A DNA stretch of 64,000 nt from Chrysomallon squamiferum (GCA_012295275.1 CM022665.1:31180957-31244956); one strand, 5' to 3'. Shown: positions 1 to 12,888, counted from the first letter of the stretch. The notes: a model not told the origin generated them from the letters alone. Made by a program: numbers and translations.

Positions 1-3000
1 CAGCAGATATGTAGTGTGTGTCTGACAACAACAATAAATATGGGTATCCCTAGTGTTTTACCACTACAACAACAGCAGACATGTTGTCAATGTCTGACAA
101 CAATAAATATGGGTATCCCTAGTGTTTTACCACTACAACAACAACAGACATGTAGTCAATGTCTGATAACAATAAATATGGGTATCCCTAGTGTTTTACC
201 ACTACAACAACAGCAGACATGTTGTCAATGTCTGACAACAATAAATATGGGTATCCCTAGTGTTTTACCACTACAACAACAGCAGACATGTAGTCAATGT
301 CTGACAATAAATATTGGTATCACTAGTGTTTTACCACTACAACAACAGCAGATATGTAGTCTGTGTCTGACAACAACAATAAATATGGGTATCCCTAGTG
401 TTACCACTACAACAACAGGAGACACGTAGTCAGTGTCTGACAACAATAAATATGGGTATCCCTAGTGTTTTACCACTACAACAACAGCAGACATGTTGTC
501 AATGTCTGACAACAATAAATATGGGTATCCCTAGTGTTACCACTACAACAACAGCAGACACGTAGTCAGTGTCTGACAACAACAATAAATATGGGTATCC
601 CTAGTGTTTTACCACTACAACAACAGCAGACATGTAGTCGATGTCTGACAACAATAAATATGGGTATCCCTAGTGTTTTACCACTACAACAACAGCAGAC
701 ATGTAGTCAATGTCTGACAACAATAAATATGGGTATCCCTAGTGTTTTACCACTACAACAACAGCAGACATGTAGATGATGTCTGACAACAATAAATATG
801 GGTATCCCTAGTGTTTTACCACTACAACAACAGCAGATATGTAGTCTGTGTCTGACAACAACAATAAATATGGGTATCTCTAGTGTTACCACTACAACAA
901 CAGCAGACACGTAGTCAGTGTCTGACAACAACAATAAATATGGGTATCCCTAGTGTTTTACCACTACAACAACAGCAGACATGTTGTCAATGTCTGACAA
1001 CAATAAATATGGGTATCTCTAGTGTTTTACCACTATAACAACGGCAGACATGTAGTCGATGTCTGACAACAATAAATATGGGTATCTCTAGTGTTACCAC
1101 TACAACAACAGCAGACACGTAGTCAGTGTCTGACAACAACAATAAATATGGGTATCCCTAGTGTTTTACCACTATAACAACGGCAGACATGTAGTCAATG
1201 TCTGATAACAATAAATATGGGTATCACTAGTGTTTTACCACTACAACAACAGCAGACATGTAGTCACTGTCTGACAACAATAAATATGGATATCCCTAGT
1301 GTTTTACCACTACAACAACGGCAGACACGTAGATGATGTCTGACAACAATAAATATGGGTATCCCTAGTGTTTTACTACTACAACAACAGCAGACATGTA
1401 GTCAATGTCTGATAACAATAAATATGGGTATCACTAGTGCTTTACCACTACAACAACAGCAGACATGTAGTCAATGTCTGACAACAATAAATATGGATAT
1501 CCCTAGTGTTTTACCACTACAACAACAGCAGACATGTTGTCAATGTCTGACAACAACAATAAATATGGGTATCCCTAGTGTTTTACCACTACAACAACAG
1601 CAGACATGTAGTCGATGTCTGACAACAATAAATATGGGTATCCCTAGTGTTTTACCACTACAACAACAGACATGTATTCAATGTCTGACAACAATAAATA
1701 TGGGTATCCCTAGTATTTTACCACTACAACAACAGCAGATATGTAGTGTGTGTCTGACAACAACAATAAATATGGGTATCCCTAGTGTTTTACCACTACA
1801 ACAACAGCAGACATGTTGTCAATGTCTGACAACAATAAATATGGGTATCCCTAGTGTTTTACCACTACAACAACAACAGACATGTAGTCAATGTCTGATA
1901 ACAATAAATATGGGTATCCCTAGTGTTTTACCACTACAACAACAGCAGACATGTTGTCAATGTCTGACAACAATAAATATGGGTATCCCTAGTGTTTTAC
2001 CACTACAACAACAGCAGACATGTAGTCAATGTCTGACAATAAATATTGGTATCACTAGTGTTTTACCACTACAACAACAGCAGATATGTAGTCTGTGTCT
2101 GACAACAACAATAAATATGGGTATCCCTAGTGTTACCACTACAACAACAGGAGACACGTAGTCAGTGTCTGACAACAATAAATATGGGTATCCCTAGTGT
2201 TTTACCACTACAACAACAGCAGACATGTTGTCAATGTCTGACAACAATAAATATGGGTATCCCTAGTGTTACCACTACAACAACAGCAGACACGTAGTCA
2301 GTGTCTGACAACAACAATAAATATGGGTATCCCTAGTGTTTTACCACTATAACAACGGCAGACATGTAGTCGATGTCTGACAACAATAAATATGGGTATC
2401 ACTAGTGTTTTACCACTACAACAACAGCAGACATGTAGTCAATGTCTGACAACAATAAATATGGATATCCCTAGTGTTTTACCACTACAACAACGGCAGA
2501 CACGTAGATGATGTCTGACAACAATAAATATGGGTATCCCTAGTGTTTTACCACTACAACAACAGCAGATATGTAGTCTGTGTCTGACAACAACAATAAA
2601 TATGGGTATCTCTAGTGTTACCACTACAACAACAGCAGACACGTAGTCAGTGTCTGACAACAACAATAAATATGGGTATCCCTAGTGTTTTACCACTACA
2701 ACAACAGCAGACATGTTGTCAATGTCTGACAACAATAAATATGGGTATCTCTAGTGTTTTACCACTATAACAACGGCAGACATGTAGTCGATGTCTGACA
2801 ACAATAAATATGGGTATCTCTAGTGTTACCACTACAACAACAGCAGACACGTAGTCAGTGTCTGACAACAACAATAAATATGGGTATCCCTAGTGTTTTA
2901 CCACTATAACAACGGCAGACATGTAGTCAATGTCTGATAACAATAAATATGGGTATCACTAGTGTTTTACCACTACAACAACAGCAGACATGTAGTCACT

Positions 3001-3382
3001 GTCTGACAACAATAAATATGGATATCCCTAGTGTTTTACCACTACAACAACGGCAGACACGTAGATGATGTCTGACAACAATAAATATGGGTATCCCTAG
3101 TGTTTTACTACTACAACAACAGCAGACATGTAGTCAATGTCTGATAACAATAAATATGGGTATCACTAGTGCTTTACCACTACAACAACAGCAGACATGT
3201 AGTCAATGTCTGACAACAATAAATATGGATATCCCTAGTGTTTTACCACTACAACAACAGCAGACATGTTGTCAATGTCTGACAACAACAATAAATATGG
3301 GTATCCCTAGTGTTTTACCACTACAACAACAGCAGACATGTAGTCGATGTCTGACAACAATAAATATGGTTATCGCTAGTGT
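1..3382. repeat. Higher-order repeat of 1732 bp within the satellite
   Basis: Positions 1-1650 align to 1733-3382 at a constant offset of 1732. Unit variants recur in the same order: the GTGTGTGTCTGAC unit, the GGAGACACGTAG unit, the TGTAGATGATG units and the TATAACAACGG units. Local differences occur around 617-675. The second copy loses the match near 3370-3390. The constant offset shows recent duplication of a block of about 25 units. The array is cut by the window start, so more copies may exist. Confidence 0.9.
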
Positions 3383-3480
3383 TTTACCACTACAACAACA
3401 GCAGAAATGTAGTCAACGTCTGATAACAATAAATATGGGTATCCCTAGTATGTTACCACTACAACAACAGCACACATTGT
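1..3480. repeat. Satellite array, about 69-bp unit
   Basis: About 50 head-to-tail units of 66-72 bp run from the window edge to about 3480. Each unit contains ATGGGTATCCCTAGTG, a CAA/CAG-rich stretch and CATGTNGTCNATGTCTGAC. Variants differ by 3 bp in the ACA/CAA tracts or by 2 bp in the T-run. The last units (3360-3480) are more diverged, as expected at an array edge. Long open frames here (for example 1355-2161, about 12 copies of a 23-residue unit rich in Gln, Thr and Cys) arise because 69 is a multiple of three. They are broken in other units by TAG, TAA and 2-bp shifts, so coding is unlikely. Confidence 0.95.
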
Positions 3481-3980
3481 CTAACAATGTTCTGGGCATC
3501 ACTAGTGCAGAGTATCAGGTTGTTGTTCATTCGGTTGACTTGGTTATCTGTCATGCCTGCAAAATTTCATAAATTGCAAACATGATGGATTCTTGTTGAG
3601 AATTATTCATTTTCTTCAACAATTCTCCAAAGCGACAAAAATTCTTTGGAAAGATCATTGAGAACTTGGCCCCAAATTAAAAGAAACCCAAGTTGAAGAA
3701 TACATGCAAAACATGCACTCTATGACTTATATGAGTTTATTGTAATAACCCTGAATGAGATATACGAAGCTTCATCTAATGAAATTCCATGTATCCAAAC
3801 AAGCCATTGTGGAAGTGGGATTCTTCAACAAAGGCTGAAGTAAATGGCCTCCAATACATCTGGGTAGACTTACGGAAGTTTACTTTGGATTCCTGAAAAT
3901 TAAACTTGATAATAGTATGGAAACTGGAAAAGTTCTGTATTAGATGCCTATTCCATCAGCATTTAAGAGCACACTTTTGA
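3481..3980. other. Junction of satellite and decayed hAT element
   Basis: Unique-looking, GC-richer sequence between the last satellite unit and the recognisable hAT tail. Probably it is the eroded upstream part of the transposase gene, since peptide-like fragments occur in all three plus frames with stops between them. I could not match these fragments to known domains. Confidence 0.4.
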
Positions 3981-4220
3981 GACAGAAGAATTATTGCAAG
4001 TGACGAGAGAGCTTCTGAAGTTTCTTACTGTACAGAGGCAGAGAGCTCTTTTGCCTGCCTCAGACAAATACACACATGGCTTCATACTACCATGACTACA
4101 GATAGACTAGCTGATCTGGCTGTTATTGCAATGCATGGATTTTCTAGTACAGTGAGCACAAAGCAGATTTTTACAGTTTTGTGGCTTTGCACCACGTCAC
4201 ATGCAGTCCTTTCTGCCTGA
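3981..4220 (+). pseudogene. hAT-family transposase C-terminal remnant
   Basis: An open frame of about 80 codons runs from after a TGA (about 3978) to TGA at 4218-4220. From 4026 it reads YCTEAESSFACLRQIHTWLH, then TTMTTDRLADLAVIAMH. This matches the hAT dimerisation-domain pattern (C-T-A-E-R-S-F-S-L-R-R-I-K-T-W-L-R-T-M, then R-L-x-L-A) known from hAT transposases and their domesticated ZMYM-like relatives. The usual Arg after A-E is lost. Upstream (3580-3980) the frame is broken by many stops, so the gene is dead. It lies right beside the satellite. Confidence 0.75.
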
Positions 4221-7200
4221 CTAATTAATGAAACTCCTGCACTTACTATTCTCATTTAGTCTTCTTTTATTACTTTTGCCAGATAAATCACATTCACATA
4301 CTGACCAATGTTTTACAGTGATTAAACTGGATATTCCCCATGTTTGGCTAGAAATTCTGAAGCCTAGTAAGTTTCTCTTATATCAAATATTTTATTACTT
4401 TAATCAAGTGGATATTATAATCTTTATGATTAAAAAATATTCTCCAAATTTGCTAAACAAACATGAAGATATCTGAATTATTCTACAAATCTGCTATACA
4501 AAGATATCAGAATTATTATGTAAACATGCCAGACAAATATTCTACAAATGTGCCAGACAAAAATGAAGATGCCCTCATTTCTTCTAGAAATCTGCCATGT
4601 AAACATGAAGTTTCTGAATACTGTTAAATTTTTTTTAAATATTTATTATTATTTTAATTTATTTTTCTCCGTGAGCTACTCTTAAAATTTAACAGCAAAT
4701 AATATTTTATCCCTGTAAAACACATCACATATTGTTATATAAAGCTGATATAGCAGAGTGTATTGGCCCAATGAAAAAAAACAACTTTTGCATAAAAAGG
4801 GATATTCATCTTCGACCTATCACATTTCATGTTGTACTCGAGTCAGTAAACATGTCTAAAAGCAAATAGTTAACTAATAATAAACACAACCCTGTTGTAA
4901 TTCAGTGTATAGTACATGTTAAAACTGTGACCATTTATCAGCAAATATAATAACTGAAAAACATATGAGGATCTTTACAAGAAAAACATTCCTGAAGATT
5001 TAGGTCAGTCAGATAAAAATGATATGGGAATTAAATACAAATCATTCCTATGCAAGACCCCTCAAAAATATTAAACCTTGTAATAGAGGTTCCTAAATGT
5101 CAAATAACTGACTAGCCACTGGCTATCATCCAGGGCAAGGAACTCTTAGATCAGTGTGCATTCTGACACACTAACTTATCAGAAAAACAGTGTGAGCATA
5201 CACAAAGAACAGACAAGTGATATATAGTTACAATTAAAAGAGAATATTTGTTTTAAATAAAAAAAATCTTAATAATATCCATTTGTGTTTTTGCGGTTAA
5301 AACAACATTTATGACAAATATGTGAACTTTTAATACTGTAATTAACAAATGTTACATGTAAGACAATTGCTATGAAGTCCATTATTTTAAAATTAATATT
5401 AATTCTGTGTTTGCGTTTCTGTAAATTGGGAGTTCTTATTATTAATATACCACTATACTTGCTACATTTGTTACATATGTAGTCCAAAAACTAAATAAAT
5501 ACAATGCTTGTTTAATTAGTAATAGTTGTTAACTGATCTGCTAGGACATTTTACTGTAATCAGAACAGCAAAAATCATGACCTTTGATTAATATCAACTG
5601 AACAGTTGTACTTGAGTAAAACAAACAGTGGTTTTTAAAAAAGCATTAACTGTTTAAAAGAGACTTGCAGAGATTTACAAATTAACTTTTAGTAACTTGT
5701 CAGCTGTACATTAACTTTCAGTCTTCCTTCAGATCAATAATAATTATTATATTGTAGTAAAATTAAGCAAAATGAAAACCCACTTGAAAAAATATTCTTG
5801 TGACTGGTGGATTGGTGAAAAAATTTAACTTTATGTATGATAAACTGAATACATTATGTCCCCCCCCCAAAAAAAAAATACAAAAAAAAATAATGAAAAA
5901 GATAAAATAGGATCAATATTTTTAGGATTTCCAGAGATTAAAAACCATGAATAGAATTAAAAACATGATTCTACATATTCATCTAAGGAAATTCAAGTGT
6001 GATTCTGAGGTCTCAAAAGAATATTAAACAAGAAGTAAACCTGCTATATCATAACTAATGTGACAATACTAATATTATAAATTTACTGGTCTAACAAAAA
6101 ATACAGAAATGTATCAGTGAATCTCAAGTCACAAGTTTTGATAATGTCTTTTTTCTTCTACATTTCATTTCTTGCATTCTCTGCCTAAATGCATTCTTTT
6201 TTGTTGATGGCTTTCAAATGACTGTCTTCAATCCACAAAATAACTAGCAAAAGAAAAATATTCTTATTGTAAGTATAACTGATCATTAAGAAATCACAAC
6301 AAATAATTCTAAAATTAAAATATAAATAAAGTAAAAGCATTTTCTCCATCTTCTCGAAAATATATTATAAAAATATTAATTGTATCGTACAAATCCTTTT
6401 TTGAATATTACTGACGTCATTCAATTTATTATATTTTATAATATCATAGTTCAGCTTGAAAAAAATATGTTGGATTTTAATATAATGAAAAATAGAAATC
6501 ATATGTTGTTACGTGACTTACTCACAACAGACCGTGCAGTGTTAAAACTGCATTTCCAGAAGTTTTCATTAGTCATTTCTTCATTTTGCAGCTCAGATGT
6601 TTTTTTTTATTTCTGCATTAAGGCTAAAAACATAAATAAATCAATTAGTTATAAAATGTCCATTTGAAGTAAATAAATACACCTTGAAATGTTTTCAGCT
6701 ATACAAAGTTATACAGCACACCACTAAGTCCAAAACTAGATTATAATTACACTATAACAATATTTAGGATGATGAACTGATATTTTAGGACACAGTATCA
6801 TTCACTAGTCAATTTTTCTAAACTAAGTAATTACTTAGTTTAAACAAAAATTCTGAAAAACTGAAAATAAAATATCAAAATAGAAAATGGCCAATTATTT
6901 GAAATTTAGACAATATTTCCAAATTAAAAACTGCTGTCCAAATTGTAAAAAACAGGCACAGTGAAAACGGTCACCAGTTTGAAGTACTAACTTTCGCTAC
7001 AATATATATTTTTTTATTTTTAATTTCGAAAATTTTGTTTAGCTTCGGAAATAAAAATAAAATAATAATAAATAACAAAATAAAAAAAAGAAGTAAAAAT
7101 GTATTTGTGGTTATATTTTACTAAAAACTAATCATGTTTTGCATTACAGTAAATAAATATAATACAAATAATAAAACATTTATTGGGCGTATTAAAAATA

Positions 7201-7330
7201 TAATAAAACTTTTTTGAACCATTATTCGTTTTAGTTTCTTTTTTCTTTTTTAAATTATTATTATTATTATTATTAAATGGGGCTTTTAATAATAATGATT
7301 TAGCTTATTATTAGTCAGTGGTAAAGTTTT
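4221..7330. other. AT-rich intergenic DNA
   Basis: I see no gene. The interval contains C8/A9 homopolymer runs near 5863-5890 and a TGACGTCA palindrome (6412-6419). The open frames at 4228-4476, 5269-5487 and 6380-6667 have no recognisable motifs. Confidence 0.6.
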
Positions 7331-7331
7331 C

Positions 7332-7972
7332 TAAGCCAGCTGCATAATGTAATGGTATGTTCCCAAAACTGGCAGTCTCCAGATTAGGTAAGCGGTGAGG
7401 TGTTCTAATCCGCTTCCAGAAATGGGAAAACTGGTGTGAGCAATTAAGGTCAATTTAGACGCATGGAGATAACGCGAAGTGTGAAGAACAGATGGGGCAA
7501 TTAACAAGATTAACCTTAATGAGCAGTGAAGAGCAGAGGTGAGCCGGAATAGAGATTGCAAGAAAATTAATGTTTGGAGACATGAAATTAATGTTGTATC
7601 TCAGTAAAATTTGGAGCCAGGAAATACTACCAGAAGACAAGCACAAGTTCTTCCAGCTGGGATTGCAGTACGTCACGTGTACCCGGGACACAGCTTCCTA
7701 CTTGTCAGCTTGCGGTGGAGTGCTTTCTGGGACATTTCGTGTGTAAAGTGTGACTGATTGTCCTACAAATTGTGGACAAAATACTGTTTAACAAAAGTAC
7801 ATCAATTAAGGTGACAGAACACCAATTAGTAAGGGTGAGCAATAAACTGCCAGAAATGGAACAATGGGCGTGTCCAATTAAGATGTGTTATAATCTCACT
7901 GCCAGATTCGGGAATAAACCAATGTAATACGTATGGATTATTTTTATCCATTTTTTTTTTTTTTTTTTTTTT
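7332..7972 (+). mobile_element. GC-richer SINE-like island with tRNA-like head
   Basis: This block is much less AT-rich than its flanks. An ATT run (7257-7275) precedes it and it ends in a T20 run (7952-7972). Near its start, GCCAGCTGCATAATGTAATG (box A-like) and GGTGTTCTAATCC (box B-like) about 60 bp later recall a tRNA-derived polymerase III promoter as in SINE heads. Nothing coding is seen. It could instead be another non-autonomous element. Confidence 0.4.
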
Positions 7973-7979
7973 AGCTAGG

Positions 7980-8980
7980 CTTTATGTGGCACCTCATTAT
8001 ATGAACTAAAACGGGGTGTTGGGTCGGGGCTAATTACTGGTGAAATGAACCAGTTTTTCATACATTTTATTTATGGCAAGGACATAATTTTCCATAACTT
8101 TTCCTTAGCCAAGGTAACAAAACCTGATTTTCCAAAACTTTTAAGATCCTGGAAAACACTGCAACGAATTTCCAAAACTTTCCAAAACTTTCCAAAGCTG
8201 CTGTGTGTTAATGTCAGAAGTAGATGTCCTGACATCAGCCAATCCTTACAGACATTGAAAATCCAGGTATCTGACTGTTGAACAAGTCTAACAATGCCAT
8301 GTCTTCTCATGTCAGATATTTTTACGAGCTGTCCAAAACAATTTGATATAACATTTTGGTTTGGTGATGTTTGTATACAGTTCGACTAATTATAGTAAGA
8401 TTCAACCAGCCCAATTTCCCTGACAGTATTATTATTTTTTAATGTATTCTCTATTTCAAGTCAGAAAAAAAAAAAAAAAAAAAAATGTTACCTGATATTG
8501 TGAAATAAAGGTTTAATGTTGATCAGAAATACGTTGTGGTAGCTGTCGCCGTATGATTATATGTTTCTCAGAATGTGTTTCGTGGAAATCGTTCATACAT
8601 TATTTTGAAAATATCATGACTTGAGCAGAGCACTTTCTACACTTCTCAATATAGTCATGTAGTTAAATAAACCTTCTTAGTCTCAGTGTGCCTGATGTGT
8701 ATGTTTGTGTGTATGTGTGTCTGTGACTTTGTAGAAATTAGTAAAGGTATTGTAGCATGCATGTAGTAATTTGTTTATGTGTCACAAAGAATGTAGTAAA
8801 TAACTAATTTGTAAATATATAAAAACAGTTAATATATAAGTAAACAATATACTGTAGTTTTAAATAGACAAGTAAACACTATTCTCTAGTTTTAAAATAA
8901 ACAAAATAAAAATAGTACATGTCAAATTTGTATTTCAATTTTTTATTATAATTACTTTTTAAATTTTTGTTTCTTTTGTC
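7980..8980. other. Intergenic DNA with short simple repeats
   Basis: It contains imperfect tandem TTTCCAAAAC copies (about 8089-8200), an A-run at 8464-8484 and otherwise AT-rich sequence. The open frames on both strands at 8045-8310 follow the TTTCCAAAAC repeat and look spurious. Confidence 0.5.
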
Positions 8981-8983
8981 CAG

Positions 8984-9182
8984 CTTGTTGCTCATAATGG
9001 CTTCCAAGGATTTTATACTCCTGAATATGCTTATCATATTTCAAAATGACCACATGGGATTCGTTACGATCCAGTTTTTTGATGGCAATGGTTTCAACTC
9101 AGCTCGTGTGTCAACTTCATTTCCTTTCCAGAAAGATGTTACCTTTGAGATGAGAGCCATTGTTGATGGAAATACTTTAAAG
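8984..9182 (+). CDS. Possible degenerate galectin-domain exon
   Basis: A good acceptor (TTCTTTTGTCCAG) precedes 8984 and a usable donor (AAAG then GTGTCT) follows 9182. The frame is open throughout and ends at a codon boundary. The end reads FPFQKDVTFEMRAIVDGNTLK, which has the FPFQ, then F-E, then V-D-G-x-x-x-K/V layout of the central galectin strands. As I recall, galectin genes often place an exon border at the same point. However, the sugar-binding H-x-N-x-R and the Trp are missing, and no partner exons are recognised. It could be a decayed galectin or an unrelated exon. Confidence 0.3.
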
Positions 9183-9217
9183 GTGTCTAACTCTCTGCTT
9201 CTGTCTGCTGGCAAATA

Positions 9218-9440
9218 ATAACAACAAAAACAACAACAATAATAAAAATAACATAAGAACAAGAACACCACCACAACAACAGCAACAAAACGTCAAGAAC
9301 GATAATAACAACTATAAGAACAACAACAACAATAATAATAAAGACAATACAACAATAATAACATGTATAACAACAATAACAATAATTACAATAACAATGA
9401 CTATGACAAAAACAACAACAACAATAATAAACACAAGAAA
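9218..9440. repeat. AAC/AAT low-complexity tract
   Basis: An imperfect run of AAC and AAT triplets, almost without T- or G-rich stretches on the plus strand, ending just before the T/G-rich block. Confidence 0.85.
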
Positions 9441-9469
9441 GGCCAACTCCTATGTTTGTCCCTAGTTGT

Positions 9470-10020
9470 ATCTCTCTCTCTCTTTCTGTTTGTATTGTTA
9501 TATATGTATGATGTTAGGTGTATCGAGTGTTATGATTGTCTTATGTTGCGAGTGTCTGTCGTGCCTTGTCTTATGTTTGTCTGGAGTTATATGTCTCTGA
9601 TGTTATATGTGAGTGGTGTTATGTTCGTATTGTGCTATGTCTGTTTTGTGTCTGGTGTGAGTGTGTTATGTGTGAATGTGTTATAGTTCTACATATGTGT
9701 TATGTTTGGCATGATATGTGTCGGATCTTATAGTGAGCGTGTTTTGTGTGATGTTAAGTGTGTTGTGCTATGTGTGTCTGCATTATGTTTGTCTGTTTTA
9801 TATTTCTATTTATTATATGTATCTGTGTTATATGTGAATGTTTTATGTGGCGTTATGTTTGTGTTATGTGCACATGGTTATAATGTGAGTGTGTTTTGTC
9901 ATGTCCTGTGTTTTATTTTAGTGTTATGTAACTGTTTTTGGTTAGGTAATCTAGTGTTGTATGTGTCCGATCTTATTATATCTAAACTGTATTCTAAGTC
10001 TGTGTCTGGTGATATGTGAG
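9470..10020. repeat. Degenerate TG-rich repeat (GTGTTATGT-like)
   Basis: About 550 bp are built of variations on GTGTTATGT and TGTCTG with strong T/G bias on the plus strand. The overlapping open frames here (9363-9686, 9536-9733, 9702-10019) give hydrophobic Val/Leu/Cys/Tyr-rich peptides only because of this composition. I treat it as decayed simple-sequence DNA, not a gene. Confidence 0.8.
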
Positions 10021-12250
10021 TATTATCTTTTTTGTTAGTATGGCTCATGTAAGTATTGGCTAAATCTTTTTGGTATGGTTGGTTAATGCTGACTCTTTTG
10101 AGTTTATTTTTCTTAACATAAATAAGACTGACTCACCTAGAATAACGTGCTTATTTCTTTTTAACATACACATCAATATTATCTAATGATATTAACTTGC
10201 AGAAATCCTTGTGCAGTACACTTTAAAAATGAGTTTATTATTTTACATGAAGAAAGACTAAGATAACTAATAATGAATATCGTAATAATGACAAAACGGA
10301 AAAGCTGAACCAGCACATGCGAAGAAAATGTAGTAGTAATAATAACAATACCAATACCACACAAGTGTTTCTCAAAGCAGAAATCCATAAAATTGTGAAT
10401 TCTTTCATTTATTAATTGTTTGAGATAAGTCACTTACGATATCTGGATTTCGAACACTTTAGAACCAAAATGGTCTTACATAGTGCCAGTCCATTAGTAT
10501 TCTAATCGAAGTTGTTACTGTTAGTTGATTTTGCTTTTATTATTTCTTAAAGATTTATTATTAAATTGCTTTCAAAAAATATCCTAAATATGGTGTATTG
10601 AATATGTGCAAATATACAATTTTTTTTAAAATAAAACATATCTGTATATAAATTCATTGTTTTTAAAGAGACAAACAGAACAGAAATAAATAAAATTAAA
10701 TAAAAAATAATTAAATGAAATAGGCATTTTACAATAATTCAGTAAGAAATAAAAAAAAAATAATAATAATAATAAAGGAAACTGGATATTTAAAAGACAA
10801 AGAAACGCAGGGAATGTTAATATTTCCCACAAAACTTTATACAGAATTAATTATTTTCATTTAAAAGCAGCGAATCAAATTTACCTTCACATCGCATATG
10901 CGAGAGCAATCTAGTTCAGAAGTTCGTAAGAGAAATAACTCTGTTTAACACGTAGGAAAATATTCAAAAAAGACTGAGTGTTGAGGAAATGTTTTAAAAA
11001 AACAAACATATTATATAGAAAAGAAAGAGTCTGGTATACATGTTTGCCTTTACTTCTGAATTTACAAGTCAAACGCTGAAGTCTGTTGTATAAATAAAAA
11101 GATCAGATCCAAAGCAATGTAACAGTTCATTAACAACAGTGCAGTTACATTCAAAACTCCGCACAATCCTCAAAACATTTATCTGAATCATTTCAACAAT
11201 TTTTTATAGATAAGTTTTGAGAAAAAATAACGTTGTATGTTATTATGATAAATGCTGTTTACAAGATATAATGAAACTGAACAACAATATTTACAGTTTA
11301 TTGACTACAACCAGAGCTGTATATATTAATACATTTAAATTCAGCAAAAGAACCGTAATGTTGTACATTTTTGTAGCTTTCTAGATTATTCCTAGTTGAA
11401 TATTAATTGTCTAATTATGACATTAATTTTAAGGGGAGATAATAAAATATCACTTTCCTTGTTACAACTCTCTATAGTTAATTAAGAATTAATCTGTAAC
11501 AGCACAGTATATTTACGGAACTTGTCTTATAATACATGGTTCATCTTGCACATTCTCACCTTTTCACTTTACTTTTAATAATAAAAATGTCTATTAATGT
11601 TTCTCAATAGTCTAGACTTCTAGTATTTATGAAAGATACACTTGTAAATATCAATAATGTGGTGAAGCTAATTCCTCCCACTTAGCTTTTAAAATTACTC
11701 CTACTTAAGTTTTCAGTTAAATATATTCTGATGTTAATAAAATGTCACATTAGAACGGAAGCGTTCTCAACATTTTTGGATTTCACATACAATTTTACTT
11801 TTGTTTATAAAAACATGCTAACACAGAACCCCAATCTACATATCTGAACAGTGTTTTCACAGTAAAATCACACCTGTAATGTTTACTATAATGCTACAGT
11901 ATAAACATAAAAAAAGCCTGCAACAATAACAATAGTAAAATAAAGAAAATAATATTTTAATCTTTAGCATTGACACCTGGCTTTTATTGTACTGGAATAA
12001 TTTAGAAACTGAGAAATTGCAAATTCATGTCATTAACAAAGGATTAAAAAAAAAAATTGTTCTTTTTTCGTGGTTTTTTTTTGGTTTGTTTTGTTTGTTT
12101 TCCTCTTCCTGACAGTAGTAGTAATAAAAGAAAATTGCAAACTGCACGCTTTTCCTTCCCTTCCAATATGGTGCCATTATTCACAGTAACAAAATAATAC
12201 TACTTTCTGGACACTTATTTCTGTCAATAGAAATACAAGGGTCAGATCTA
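10021..12250. other. AT-rich intergenic DNA
   Basis: I see no exon with usable splice sites. Short open frames on the minus strand (10179-10433, 10626-10832) are Ile/Phe-rich and composition-driven. Confidence 0.6.
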
Positions 12251-12253
12251 GCT

Positions 12254-12362
12254 TTTGGGTTATGGTTAGGGTCAGTTTTAGGGGTGCAGTTAGGGTCAGT
12301 TTTAGGGTTGCAGTTAGGGTTAGTGTTAGGGTTTATAGGGTTTAGGATTTGGGTTAGGGTTA
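12254..12362 (+). repeat. Interstitial telomere-like TTAGGG tract
   Basis: About 110 bp of degenerate GGGTTAGGGT copies, mixed with GGGTCAGTTTTAGGG and GGGTTGCAGTTAGGG variants, ending in an A-rich tail. TTAGGG is the telomere repeat of molluscs and vertebrates. Internal copies can be old end-fusion or double-strand-break repair scars, or a TTAGGG-like minisatellite. Confidence 0.85.
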
Positions 12363-12821
12363 AAAAACAAAAAATAAGAAAATAATTTAAGATCCTTCAT
12401 TTCTTTCTTTGTATTCCTCTCCCAAAAGACCAAACCCCTCTTATCTGTATAACCCCACCAAAAAATTCCTCTTTATTTCAATAGATAGAAATGCTGGAAC
12501 ACTCGGAACTCTTTCCAGGCTGTATACTTAAGAATTTAAAATTTTATTTATATCCTTTTTTGTTTTTGTTCTATTACTTTTAATAATTTTAATGATACTG
12601 TATTATGTAGACTGACTGGCCAAAGTCAGATGGCTCTTGCAGAAATGATGACACTTATAGTTATTACTTCGAGCTGAATTGGGGAAATCAGCATAATGGA
12701 GTTTCAAATCTCATATAAGTGAGATTGTACAAAATTCCAGATATGAATACTGATCAGGCACCAAAGGGCTATGTGAAGGTGTCATCAAAAACAAGATAAA
12801 GTAATTCCTGTATTTATATGA

Positions 12822-12822
12822 C

Positions 12823-12883
<61 letters not shown>
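12822..12883. repeat. AAT microsatellite
   Basis: About 20 nearly perfect AAT copies. The flanks (12370-12820 and 12890-13460) show nothing gene-like. Confidence 0.95.

Positions 12884-12888
<5 letters not shown>

Noticed and set aside
1355-2161. Open frame of 268 residues of a 23-residue repeat
   Set aside because: It is the satellite read in one frame. The unit is a multiple of 3, and neighbouring units carry stops and 2-bp shifts in the same frame.
1-3480. CRISPR-like array
   Set aside because: There are no unique spacers between repeats; it is continuous tandem satellite in eukaryotic DNA.
9363-10019. Overlapping open frames with membrane-like peptides
   Set aside because: They follow from T/G-rich low-complexity sequence, lack splice sites or motifs, and overlap in several frames.
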